Positions 41,097 to 51,396 of a stretch of DNA of 64,000 nt are shown piece by piece. Origin of the DNA: Chionoecetes opilio. Its lineage: Eukaryota; Arthropoda; Malacostraca; Decapoda; Majidae. The notes beneath the pieces are model-generated. The model did no database searches and was not told where the DNA came from. It worked only from the letters and a program-made list of their open reading frames with translations. Every line of letters starts with the position of its first letter. Positions within the stretch are counted from its first letter, which is position 1. A program made the position numbers and the translations under genes. The stretch covers positions 425,001-489,000 of the forward strand of contig JACEEZ010002682.1 in the NCBI GenBank assembly GCA_016584305.1, given 5' to 3'.

Positions 41097-44000
41097 GTCG
41101 GGTCACTTAGGGCGGAAAAAAGGCTTTCGCTTCACCTTAGGTGAAGGAAGTATTTTGAGGGTCTTATCTAAGCATTTTGTGCCGCTGAATCCGAAAATCG
41201 TAGTTGGGTCCTCGTTAGGGGTAAGTTTTCGCGCAATTTTGAAATTGGAAATTTTTGGCAATAAAAATTGGGCAATTACAAATTGCAGAATGAGAACCAG
41301 ACGTCGTAGAGACCTCTTTTTGGGACTCAAATTGAAGCTTATTAAGGTGCATAAAATGTTTTTGAGTACTCCGTGGTTGTATCTGTTCGCATTACCGAAC
41401 TATAATGGAAATTAGAGATAAGTGGAAAAAAATTGGGAAAAAATAAAAAAAAATAATTTTGGCCTTAAAGCTGAGTTTTCTTAATAATTAAAACTAAATT
41501 TTAATTAGTAAAAAGTAAAATAACAAACAATTGTTCTTAGGACACTTTTAAATTTAACGAATTTGTGCAAGGGTGGGTACAATTATTGCGTAGAACAGGG
41601 TATTTCAACTGAAAAATGCTTAGGATAAGACCCCTCAAAATACTTCCTTCACCTAAGGTGAAGCGAAAGCCTTTTTTCCCGCCCGAAGTGCCCCGAGTAT
41701 TAACCCAGAACACAAAATTTCAAACAACGAAACCGAGTCCCCTCCGCGTATTTTTGGAAAATAACAATTAAACACAAAAAAATCCCTTACTTGCGATAGC
41801 GAGCGTTCACAAGTTGAAAAAAATCGAATATCTATCTCTACGCCACGACGTCCTCATGCCCATCTTCCTCGTCGTTGATGCACATCTCGGGGAGCAATCG
41901 CAAAGCTCCGAACAAGGAGTCTGCAGGCGTTGACAGCGGCAGCGATTGGTCGACAGTTCGTCTTGCATCCGCACTGCTTTCCCATCCATGATACTTTGCG
42001 GGGGCGGAGGCAGGGTGGAAAGGGGTAGGCGCCAGGTTTGGTCCGTGCCGTACTTTTGGGCGGGTCGAGGGTCAAAAACTCCTTCTTCACAGCCCCCTCC
42101 CAGACGACGGCCTGTACTGGGCTCGCATAATGTGCTGGGTGGTGGCGTTGACTGTCGGAGGGGCCAGTGCTGCTCCAACCTTCTTCTTCTGAAATGCCGT
42201 CCACCTCGCCTGCGGCAGAGAGCAGGTATATCCGTAAATTCTGCTCCGAATCGGCACAGCACGTCCAGGCTCTCTTGCTTCAGCAGACCAGGGCTTCGGA
42301 GTGTACCCAAAGCATCGAGGGTTTTCCTGGTCGGCGCCTGGAACACAGGCCAAGCTTGCAACTTGCCTTTCCTGAAGAGGGCGCAAGTGGGGTTTGCAAC
42401 CATCAGAGCATGGAAGGACGTGATCACATCCGGTGAGAGCCCAGTTCACGTGGTGAGTGACGTTGAAAGTCGTCTTGCCAAGCTGAGCACGTGTTGGGGG
42501 GTATCTTTGGGGGAAATGTCGAGGAGGAGGACGAGGACGTCAGTGTCCGGAGAAACTACGGTTGCCTCCACATCTTTGTCGAGCATGGAGAGATGATATA
42601 TCATCTTTGTGTCCGCTTCCTCTTGTTCTGAGCGAACTTGGCTCCGTCGGTCCAGAAGTTGCCACGGCTTTTTCGCGCCACGCGCCCGACGACCGTAATC
42701 CCCATGAATGGTGCTGGATTTGGAGGCAATGAGAGAGGTCTAAACAGTCTTGTTGCTTTTGGTGGACAAGATGTTAGCCATGGTCATTCCAGCTTTGATC
42801 CTCGTCGCTGCTTGGATTCGATATCGTTTCCTCCACCTCGGGCTCGCTGTTCCCTCGTCTTGTCTTTGAGGGACGCGCCGATGTCGTACCTTTTCAAAGA
42901 CAAGGTGCACTCCCCGTAGCCAACACCCAGTTGGGCAACTCTCTGCAGGAGGGATCCAAACCCGGTCCTTTAAAATTTGCTGGCCGGAAACGGGGTGCTG
43001 CTGAAGGATAGCCATCCCTCGAGGACCAGCACGCGAGAGGATAAAGGGGTTTGCGAGGCCGTGGAGAAACCCCCGCGTTCATCTTCTCCAGAACCCTGAG
43101 AAGGGCACTTTTGTCGTGACCCCCGGGGGGCCTTGGTCGTCAAAGAGGGCAAGAGGGAACAGGGAGAGCTCATAGTTTTGGAGATGATGGTGCGAAGGTC
43201 CAGACTGCTGTCGAGTTGGAGGGCGAGCAGCAGGCGCGAGTGAAGTCTGAGGATCCGTGACAATCACCTGCTTCCCTCCGATTGAAACTTTGGCTTTTTT
43301 GCCCAGCGTTTTGAATGTATTGGTAGGTGACGATGCAGGACCTCCCATGGACTTTTCTGCGCAGTCCTGATCCTTCCCCTTCGTACTTCAAGAGAGCTTC
43401 CTTGCCAGTCCCCCTCGATCTTGTCAGTGCATCCACAATCTTATCTGGGAAAAACCTTGCGGGAAAGGACGGTGGTGAGTTGGGCTTTCTCGCGAGTGAA
43501 GGGGTTATGCTGGGGAAGAAGACCAGCAACCTCTTTGGTCATCTCGTGTGTCTTCTTCGTGACCGCTGGGCTGTCCTTGTGGTGCTTTCCCGACCAAGTA
43601 AACCCGGACCCGGATACCAAGACGGGTACCAAGACCCGACCAAGTACGGGGGGGTACGGACCAAACCTGGCGCCCATCCCTTCCACCCTGCCTCCCGCCC
43701 CGCAAAATATCATGGATGGGATGCAGTGCGGGTGCAAGACGAAATGCTCGACCAATCGCTGCCGCTGTCAACGCCTGCAGATCCTTGTTCGGAGCTTTGC
43801 GATTGCTCCCCCGAGATGTGCATCAACGACGAGGAAGATGGGCATGAGGACGTCGATGGCGTAGACGACTAGATATTCGATTTGTGAACGCTCGCATCGC
43901 AAGTAAGGGATTTTTTTGTGTTCTAATTGTTATTTTCCAAAAATACGCGGAGGAGACTCGGTTCGTTGTTTGAAATTTGTGTTTTTGGATTAATACTCGG

Positions 44001-44597
44001 GTCACTTCGGGCGGAAAAAAAAAGGCTTTCGCTTCACTTTGGTGAAGGAAGTTATTTTGAGGGTCTTATCCTAAGCATTTTTCAGTTGAAATACCCTGTT
44101 CTACGCAATAATTGTACCCACCCTTGCACATATTCGTTAATTAAATGTGTCCTAAGAACAATTGTTTGTTATTTTACTTTTTTTACTAATTAAAATTTAG
44201 TTTTTAATTATTAGGAACTCAGGCTTTAAGGCCAAAATTATTCCTTTTATATTTTTCCCAATTTTTTTCCACTTATCTCTAATTTCCATTATAGATCAGT
44301 AATACGAACAGATACAACCACGGAGTACTCAATAACATTTTATGCACTCTTAATAAGCTTCAATTTGAGTCCAAAACGAGGTCTCTACGACGTCTGGTTC
44401 TCATTCTGCAATTTGTAAATTTACAATTTTATTGCCAAAATTTCCAAAATTTCAAATTGCGCGAAACTTACCGCTAACGAGTGACCCAACTACGATTTTC
44501 GGATTCAGCGGCACAAAATGCTTAGGATAAGACCCTCAAAATACTTCCTTCACCTAAGGTGAAGCGAAAGCCTTTTTTCCGCCCTAAGTGACCCGAC
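41097..44597. mobile_element. 3.5-kb TA-flanked inverted-repeat element with CXC-type gene
   Basis: Both outer ends read TAGTCGGGTCACTTAGGGCG inward. The arms (41097-42070 and 43620-44597) are about 970-bp inverted copies. Inside each arm, a unit of about 600 bp has its own second terminal repeat (41640-41703 and 43997-44070), so each arm begins with a complete MITE-like unit. The centre and the inner arms carry a degraded gene with a Cys-rich tail, whose 3' end is present in both arms facing outward. Confidence 0.75.
41850..43600 (-). pseudogene. Uncharacterised transposon-like ORF with CXC-type tail, frameshifted
   Basis: The minus strand carries, across several frames: KAQLTTVLSRKVFPDKIVDA and GKEALLKYEGEGSGLRR (about 43500-43350), SPRWRKRYRIQAATRIKAGM (about 42830), EEADTKMIYH (about 42620), SPDTDVLVLLLDIS (about 42540), ITSFHALMVANPTCALFRKG (about 42420), then GCKTNC and RCRCQRLQTPCSELCDCSPR (about 41990-41880). 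The EEADT...TDVLVLL segment plus a Cys-rich end recurs, to my recollection, in many uncharacterised invertebrate proteins; I cannot name a function. An inverted copy of its last 120 codons lies at 43620-43870 on the plus strand. Confidence 0.6.
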
Positions 44598-44599
44598 TA

Positions 44600-44726
44600 A
44601 TTTAACCTGCTCTTTGATTTAACCTCTTTGATTTAACCAGCTCTTTGATTTAACCTGCTCTTTGATTTAACCTCTTTGATTTAACCTGCTCTTTGATTTA
44701 GCCTGCTCTTTGATTTAACCTGCTCT
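44600..44726 (+). repeat. Minisatellite TTTGATTTAACCTGCTC
   Basis: About eight tandem units of 17 bp (TTTGATTTAACCTGCTC), with some shortened to 13 bp (TTTGATTTAACCTC). The array starts immediately at the right end of the 3.5-kb element. Confidence 0.9.
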
Positions 44727-44873
44727 AACATCCCGTTCCTCTCCCCTTCCCTCACCGTTTCACTCTTTCTCTCTAACTCTTCCCTTTTTTATACTTTTCC
44801 ATAGTGCCATATGACTTCTGATGTCTGGCACATTTCCCCTTTTTTGGTATAACAATCAATTAATCCCTCCCTC
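44727..44873 (+). repeat. Dispersed ATCA-tailed repeat
   Basis: It contains AACATCCCGTTCCTCTCCCC, CACCGTTTCACTCTTTCTCT, CCATATGACTTCTGATGTCT and an AATCAATTAAT end. The same module occurs at 47487-47790, and its last third at 9478-9545. Confidence 0.75.
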
Positions 44874-46384
44874 CTTTATCACCTTATGAAATTTTGTTTG
44901 TCTTACATCACAAGCTTAAGACTAATTTGTTCTATCAGAGAAACTAAAAAAATTTGGATCAGAAAAGTCTTGCAAGCGATGTATTCTTTTTATTAAAATA
45001 TGACTGCTTATGCTCCATAGTATTAGCAAGGTGGAGGTAGTTATCAGCCTTAGCCCATGGCTCCAGGAAGGCTGTCAGTGCCTTCCTCACCTGATGGTTG
45101 CTAGGACTTTTTCAAGCTTGCTTAGCTCTACTTTCCTTTTATCTATAGCTCACCATCTCTGTTCTCCTTCTGAACTCTCCTCAGGTTGGGTGACAGCTTA
45201 AAGGATGCAAGTGTCCCTAGAAAAGAAAGATTTAGGGATGAAGTAACCTTCAGCTAGCATATCTCAGATGAGTTGTGACTGTCTCAAACTCTGGGATGTG
45301 ACAGGTACCATTTTCTTGTTAAACTCAAAATGGGTCTTTCATATCTATAGCTTATTTTGAATGTTCATGTTTAGTATTTATTTCCACATGTATTGTCTAC
45401 CTTTGCAGTAACAATGTAGTTTGGGATCAAAAAGGGTCAGCCTATGTGTTGTGTGTGCGTGTGTCCAGAGGGGAGGGCTGTTCATATGAGTTCCTGCAAC
45501 ACTTACTTTTCTCCACCAATGAAGATGATAGGGTAGAAGGGACTGAAGGTGATGCAGAGTGCAGTGAGGGGCCGGCGCTGGCCATGGCCTGCACGCACAG
45601 TGGTTTGCACACTCTCACTGACAGGTCAAATACACAGGCCCGGCATTCATCTGTTATTGCCACGAGAACACTGCTGTTTAAGGGTGACCATGCCAGCCCT
45701 GCCACCGCTCCTCCTACGTCCAAGACCACGAGTGGCACTCTGAAATGCCATGACATCAGAGGAGTCAACATTTGGCATAGCAAACTGTTGTCATAGATTA
45801 CTGTCACATGAAAAAAGTTGCAGAGAGCCTTACGTGGAGTGCTGGAACCAGACTTTGATGGACCAATCCAGTGAGCAGGAAAGAAAGATGTCAGAGCGGT
45901 GGGTGTTCCATGCCAGGCCGCGCACCATGGAGGAGTGGGCCGGGTAGTGGAAGAGCGAGTGGCTGGCACACACGGTGGAGCAGTGGAACACGGCCCCAGA
46001 CTCGAGGCCCAGCAGCTCGATGCCCACCCCGTCAGGCCGCACTGCCAGGCACGTGATCACACCTGGGAAACAAATTGAATTTAAGAATAGATTAGACACG
46101 TAGAAGAATGAGAAAACCTGTCACTGAAGTTATCATGCTTTGAACTTCCAACTTTTAGAGAGCAAGCAATATCTGTATCAAACTTGGAACATTGAAAATG
46201 ACAACTTCAAAGTGCTTCAGCAAGGCTATGACAATTAAAAAAAAAGTGATGAGCTTGGCAAGGTGTTCCCAGTCACCCAGTGGGCCTTACCCTTCAAGAA
46301 AGGCAGAATATGTATCAGACAGCACCTGATATGTGAAGGTTTTATATCTACAAAATTAGTCACACCTGTCACTCAGGAGTGTAC

Positions 46385-46545
46385 ATAAGAAAATAAGGAA
46401 GCTACAAGAGGCTGGGAGATCTACACGTGGTAGTTCCTAATACTAAATACTACCTACATCCACCTTTCATCCCCATCCATAACACTGTCTAACCTCCTTT
46501 TAAAACTCCCTATTGACTCCGCACTAACTACCTAAAAACTAAAAC
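46385..46545 (-). repeat. CR1-type LINE 3'-end fragment
   Basis: Contains CATAAGAAAATAAGGAAGCT, ACAAGAGGC, CTACACGTGGTAGTTCCTAA and ACCTTTCATCCCCATCCATA, the reverse complement of the LINE end at 49070-49250. It lies in an intron of the DNAI1-like gene. Confidence 0.7.
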
Positions 46546-47132
46546 TAAGTGATGTATTGTGTCACCTTCAAAGGCAGGGGTGTGCGGCAAGTGTGGCTCA
46601 AACACCTCAGTGTAGGCGAGGCGGCAGGCGTCTCTCAGGTGCCACTGTGTCATGCGTCCATCCTGTGACACTGAGAAGAAGCTCATGTCTTCCCCAGGTG
46701 CTGTCTCGAGCCAGTGGACCTGAAACCAAGAGTCCCATCCAGTGCCGTTGAGTGGGTCTTAAAACTTAAAGATTACAGTAGAAGTGAGAACATCTATTAA
46801 AAATCCAAATATGCTTTTAGAAATGAAGCTCTGATAAAGCAGCCACATGATCCTATCCTGTACTGGCCAGCATCATTTGATAACTGACTTGGGTAGGTAG
46901 TTTTTTTTTTTCTCTCCCTTTTTTCCTGTCCTCCATGTATCTAGAATGACTTCCATTAAGAAAAGCCTATTTAGACACCTTTGAAGAAACAACATTGACC
47001 ATACATGTTTTGGAACTTCTGCTTGCCTGTCTACTGTATGGGAGTGCTAGTCATAACATTATTCTTGGCCCTTGGCCCGAGCAGTACCCCTGACCACTAA
47101 TTTTCGTCTCTTTCCACGCTTTCCACGTCTTA

Positions 47133-47223
47133 TTTCACCATTTAAACACTTATTCTTGCACCATTGACACCTTATAATGGACCTTTCACCATTTAAACAC
47201 TTATTCTTGCACCATTGACACCT
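47133..47223 (+). repeat. Direct duplication of 40 bp
   Basis: The 40-bp block beginning TTTCACCATTTAAACACTTA occurs at 47133-47172 and again, exactly, at 47184-47223. Confidence 0.9.
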
Positions 47224-47224
47224 A

Positions 47225-47400
47225 GAACATAAGAACATAAGAAAATAAGGAAGCTACAAGAGGCCGCGAGGCCTACACGTGGCAGTTCCTGTCACCTAAC
47301 ACTACCTACATTCACCTTTCATCCCCATCCATGAACCTATCCAGCTCCCCTTTAAAGCTCCCCAATGACTCAGCACTAACTACCTGTCTACTGAGACCAG
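47225..47400 (-). repeat. CR1-type LINE 3'-end fragment
   Basis: AGAACATAAGAAAATAAGGA, AGCTACAAGAGGCCGCGAGG and CCTACACGTGGCAGTTCCTG, then CACCTTTCATCCCCATCCAT. Same tail as 5459, 46385 and 49070. It sits where missing exons of the DNAI1-like gene would be expected. Confidence 0.75.
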
Positions 47401-47486
47401 GATAATGACCTACTATACCCAGGATAATGATATAATACGAGAGAGTATAGTATCATTGATCATTATTCATTACATACCTTGCTGTA

Positions 47487-47790
47487 ACATCCCGTTCCTT
47501 TCCCCTTCCCTCACCGTTTCACTCTTTCTCTCTAACCCCTCTAACCTAACCTCCTCTAAGCTAACCCTCCCTTTTTTATGCTTTGCCAGAGTGCGTACAT
47601 TTCCCTTTTTTTTTGGCATTAAATCAATCAATTTACCAGAGTGCCATATGACCTCTGATATCTGGCCCATTTCCCCTTTTTGCCATTAAATCAATCAATC
47701 AATCAATTTGCCTGAGTGCCATATGACCTCTAGCTGATATCTGGCACATTTCCCCTTTTTTGGCATTTTAATCAATCAATCGATTACCCA
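47487..47790 (+). repeat. ATCA-tailed repeat with tandem extra units
   Basis: Same start as 44727-44873 (AACATCCCGTTCC). The last part is repeated: GTGCCATATGACCTCTGATA, then TCTGGC, CATTTCCCC and (ATCA)n occur twice in a row. Its right end touches the donor of the first DNAI1-like exon. Confidence 0.8.
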
Positions 47791-48253
47791 CCTTGAGATA
47801 TATCATCGTATATGTTCTGCGTGACCATCCTCTCCACAATGCAGGCCACTCGTCGCAGGTCCCCGAGGTTGGGTTGGTGGTACAGACTCAGCAGGCTACC
47901 ACCACCACCACCGCCACCACCTTTATAGCCTGGTTTATCTCCTCCTAGTCCCTCAACTCCCAGTATCACGAGAGGGTTCACAACCTATTAACCACAAACA
48001 TGTAATAGCGTAAGTAGTTATTCCACCAACCTTACAACTAGTTACTGTTTTGTGCCCTTCTGACGCTCAAACTGGCGTCTTGTTAAATTTGTGGGCATGA
48101 CGTGATTTTTGCACTAAAACTATATCTGAACATTACATTTCATATTTATAGTGTATAATATATCAATGGGTGAAGTATTACTCAAATGTTATTAATGATT
48201 TGTGTTACTTTCATGCTGGATGTAGGATTTATGTTTTGAAATTTCGCTCCAAA

Positions 48254-48610
48254 AAGTTAAAGGGCGCTTCAGAGATTGCCAGTTGCCAGTTGTTTTCAAA
48301 GCGCGGAGCAAGTAGGTAGCGTGTGACAGTGTGTTTTAAGGTAGTGTTCTGTGCTTACTTCTCGCTATTGTTCACAGCCCTGTTGAAACACTGTACCAGG
48401 GTGTTGTACAGGGAAGGTACTACGCAGTGACGGGCGTTAAAAAAAATTAAAGGGCGCTTCAGAATTGCATTGTTTCAAAGCGCGGAGAAGTAGTGACTTG
48501 ACAGTGTGTTTTAAGTAGTGTTCTGTGATACCTCCGGGTATTGTACAGTCCCGTTAAAACACTGTACCAGGGTGTTGACAGGGAGGTACTACACAGTGAC
48601 GAAAATACAG
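48254..48610. repeat. Tandem duplication, unit about 180 bp
   Basis: Two diverged copies start TTAAAGGGCGCTTCAGA (48258 and 48448) and share CAAAGCGCGGAG, GTGACAGTGTGTTTTAA, GTAGTGTTCTGTG and AACACTGTACCAGGGTGTTG. They lie between the DNAI1-like exons and the assembly gap. Confidence 0.85.
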
Positions 48611-48789
48611 TCATATTCCCGGATTGACTAATGCTCGTAATCCTCGACCTTGAGAATTTCTTCATTGTTCGTCATACCTGGAGTAGGTGCTTGAGGCTTT
48701 CCCTATTGATGCTCCCAGGCGCTTGAACGTGGTCCTCTTGTTATTGTATGCTAAGTTTCAGGTGGCTAGAAATGTGGCTGTGGTGGGAA

Positions 48790-48996
48790 NNNNNNNNNNN
48801 NNNNNNNNNNNNNNNNNNNNNNNNNNNNNNNNNNNNNNNNNNNNNNNNNNNNNNNNNNNNNNNNNNNNNNNNNNNNNNNNNNNNNNNNNNNNNNNNNNNN
48901 NNNNNNNNNNNNNNNNNNNNNNNNNNNNNNNNNNNNNNNNNNNNNNNNNNNNNNNNNNNNNNNNNNNNNNNNNNNNNNNNNNNNNNNNNNNNNNNN
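48790..48996. other. Assembly gap (207 N)
   Basis: Unknown bases. Upstream exons of the DNAI1-like gene could be hidden here only in small part. Confidence 0.99.
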
Positions 48997-49004
48997 CTTT
49001 TCAG

Positions 49005-49250
49005 TGGAATGTGCTAGATGTGGCTGTGTGGGAACTGGTTCCCATATCATGTGGTCAATGGTTGGTATGGACTCAAGTCATGGGGTGGTTAGTGCGGAGT
49101 CAATAGGGAGCTTTAAAAGGAGGTTAGACAATTTCATGGATGGGGATGAAAGGTGGATGTAGGTAGTGTTAACTTGTTAAGTAACAGGAACTACCACGTG
49201 TAGGTTTCGCGGCCTCTTGTAGCTTCCTTATTTTCTTATGTTCTTATGTA
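49005..49250 (+). mobile_element. CR1-type LINE 3' end with ORF2 C-terminus
   Basis: The plus strand encodes VVSAESIGSFKRRLDNFMDG, the usual C-terminus of CR1-like ORF2 proteins, a stop, then the 3' UTR AACTACCACGTGTAGG, CGGCCTCTTGTAGCTTCC and TTATTTTCTTATGTTCTTAT. It identifies the family of the tail repeats at 1117, 5459, 46385 and 47225. Confidence 0.8.
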
Positions 49251-49489
49251 ATGAGGAAGGTAATGCACGCCATGTTACTAATTTTCCTGTTTTATGTGAA
49301 AAAGGAAAGTTGTGCTGGGAATCCATATTATCCTGCCACCAGCCACCACGGATTGCTCGCACACACACACATACACACACACACAGAGACGTCTAGGTAT
49401 AGGGTAGGTATATAATAGGTGTTGTTAGGTTAGTTGTTTTGCTTGTTAGGTTTGCGAGACTGGTGGCGCATGGTCAACCCAACACATTA

Positions 49490-49525
<36 letters not shown>

Positions 49526-49554
49526 AAATAAAAGAGAAAAGGAAATAAAGAAGA

Positions 49555-49807
49555 GTGGTGGTGAAGAGGAGTCCCGCGAGGGCGAGGCTGGCGGCCTGGA
49601 GGAGGTCCCGCAGACCACCGAGGCACAGCCCATGCCTGAGGCGCCTCCCCTCAAGGTACGGGCCCGCACCTGCGTCGAGGACTTCCTGGAGGAGGACCTC
49701 GAGCCGCCCGCTGCGGCCTCGCCGGCAGTGGCGCCGCTCGTGCCTCGCCTCAAGCAGCCGAGACCCCACCTTCCCCCGGCGCCCCTGGAAGCCAGGGCCT
49801 CGCCGGG
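49555..49807 (+). pseudogene. Pro/Glu-rich coding-like sequence interrupted by the LTR element (left part)
   Basis: In the frame of 49632 the sequence reads EESREGEAGGLEEVPQTTEA, then QPMPEAPPLKVRARTCVEDF, LEEDLEPPAA and PAPLEARASPG, a disordered acidic/proline-rich protein with strong GC-rich codon bias unlike the AT-rich flanks. It is cut at 49807 by the retrotransposon. The continuation resumes after the 3' LTR (57983-58305), which shares CGGG with the left flank. I do not recognise the protein. An upstream poly-T tract (about 49493-49520) may be a polypyrimidine tract or a repeat edge. Confidence 0.45.
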
Positions 49808-50493
49808 TGTAACCATTATTGGCTTGGGTCGTAGATAACAAACAATTACTTATACTTAAGATGTATATTAATAATTCCATATTAAAGCGATGTCGGACAC
49901 ATTCCTTTGGAGGTAGTAGGGGAGGCAACAGACGGACAAGCGAGCTATCTACCTCAGGGACCGTACATCAGGGACCTGTACGAGCTCAGGGAGTTGCCTG
50001 TGGGATTTGACTGCTCCTACAAGTCCTGTCTTGTCGGCGACCCTACCTAAGGGACCTACCTCAGGGAATACACGTTGACAGGACTTTGGCCTCTGTTGAC
50101 CTGTTCTCCAGCGACTCTGACCTCTATCATCGTCAACGGTCATCTCCTCTACGGCCATCCCTTTCGCGGTGGACAACAGAATCACCTCCGCTACGACACA
50201 CCTCGGACGTGCCTGGTCCTTCGTTCCCACTAACAATCTCTGTCTAAGTTTCGTGTGTCTTGTTCATTGTGTCGCAAGCCTTACGCTATCCGAGCCATAA
50301 CAAAGGCCGGAATATATATGTGTATTAGAAGTATAAGAAATAATAACCTGAAAGACTTTATTACAACTTTAACTGTTCCTGAACTAAGGTTACGTCTACT
50401 GAAATAATACATAAACGTTGTGACGCTACAGTGATACAAGGGTTACATCTTGGCGGCAAGCGCCGAGATTCACCACACAAAACAAGCGTTACA
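49808..50493 (+). repeat. 5' LTR
   Basis: It is 686 bp, begins TGTAACCATTATTGGCTTGG and ends CAAGCGTTACA. Compared with the 3' LTR it lacks one TTATAC unit near 49855, has 4 extra bases near 50245, and shows a handful of substitutions. A likely primer-binding site (TGGTGGCAGCC) follows at 50497. Confidence 0.9.
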
Positions 50494-51396
50494 TCATGGT
50501 GGCAGCCTAGAGATCGAAGAAAAACTAGTGAAAAGGCGCACATGATTTTTACTGGAAAAGACAGTGTGACACAAGCGAAACTTTAGTGAACAAAAACGGT
50601 GAACGAAGTGTAGTACCAGAAGCAAGTTGAGTTTCTTGGGAGCGAGGTCACGAAAAAATTCTGCCTCATTCCTGCCAAGTCAACTACTTTCCCTTTCAAA
50701 GGAAAGCACTCACTCACTAATTTACAGCCCGTCTGAAGTTGTTTTTATGCCCAGCGGAGGGTAATATTATCAAACAAAAAAAAAAAAAATATATACAACA
50801 ATAGAAAGAAAATAATTACATCATCAAACAAAGAAAATCTACAATCTACAATCTACAATTTATGCAGCTGTTGTTTAAGGAGAAGGTGCACTTTACCCCT
50901 TCATTAAAGAGTACAGAAGAAGGAATTAGGACGTGGGCTTGGTTGCAAGATTCTTTACGTCATCTCGACACCCCTCCACCCAAGCACAGATCAGAAGAGG
51001 ATAAGGACGTGGGCGTGGTTTGTAGGAATCTCGACACCCCCGCCCCCTTCTATCTGTGAGCTGTACGACAAGGAGACTGAAGAAAACCGCCTATCTCCTG
51101 AGCTGATAACAAGAGAGAAAAATCTACGGTTTTTACACATATCTAGGTGAGATCGTTCCATGCATTAGCTAAAACTCCATGAAGACTTAATTATTACATC
51201 ACTTAATAACACATTAATTACTCGTGTAAACATTCATTTCACATTTTTTTTGGATTATTAGTTCTGAGATAAGGTTTGAAGCATCGTATATTATATAATT
51301 GCGGTAATCATAATAATTATTTAATTACCCTAATTATTGATTTTACCTTTATTTACGCAATTTAAGGATCTTTTTGGGAGAGGAATTTATTAGACT

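Larger units (their letters stand above)
45507..47984 (-). pseudogene. DNAI1: Axonemal dynein intermediate chain 1-like (DNAI1), partial and damaged
   Basis: DNAI1 is a WD-repeat subunit of ciliary outer dynein arms. Exons seen on the minus strand: 47984-47792, 46719-46566, 46062-45834 and 45739-45507. The first carries RRVACIVERMVTQNIYDDIS, matching the ERMVNQN..DDIAQ block of DNAI1, after a Gly8 run. The second has MSFFSVSQDGRMTQWHLRDA. The third has HSSMVRGLAWNTHRSDIFLS and CSLDWSIKVW. The fourth has VLDVGGAVAGLAWSPLNSSV and ACVFDLSV. About 120 residues that should lie between exons one and two are absent, and the phases there do not match (1 versus 0). In exon four the frame shifts by one base near 45570, after which FYPIIFIGGEK is readable. 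The N- and C-termini were not found; an assembly gap lies 800 nt upstream. It could be a pseudogene or an assembly casualty. Confidence 0.7.

Noticed and set aside
41946..42596. 216-codon plus-strand ORF in the 3.5-kb element
   Set aside because: The opposite strand carries the recognisable CXC-type gene; this frame has no motifs and is its antisense shadow.
49446..49816. Minus-strand ORFs of 109-160 codons left of the LTR
   Set aside because: They end in poly-Lys from a poly-T tract and are antisense to the better-supported Pro/Glu-rich frame.
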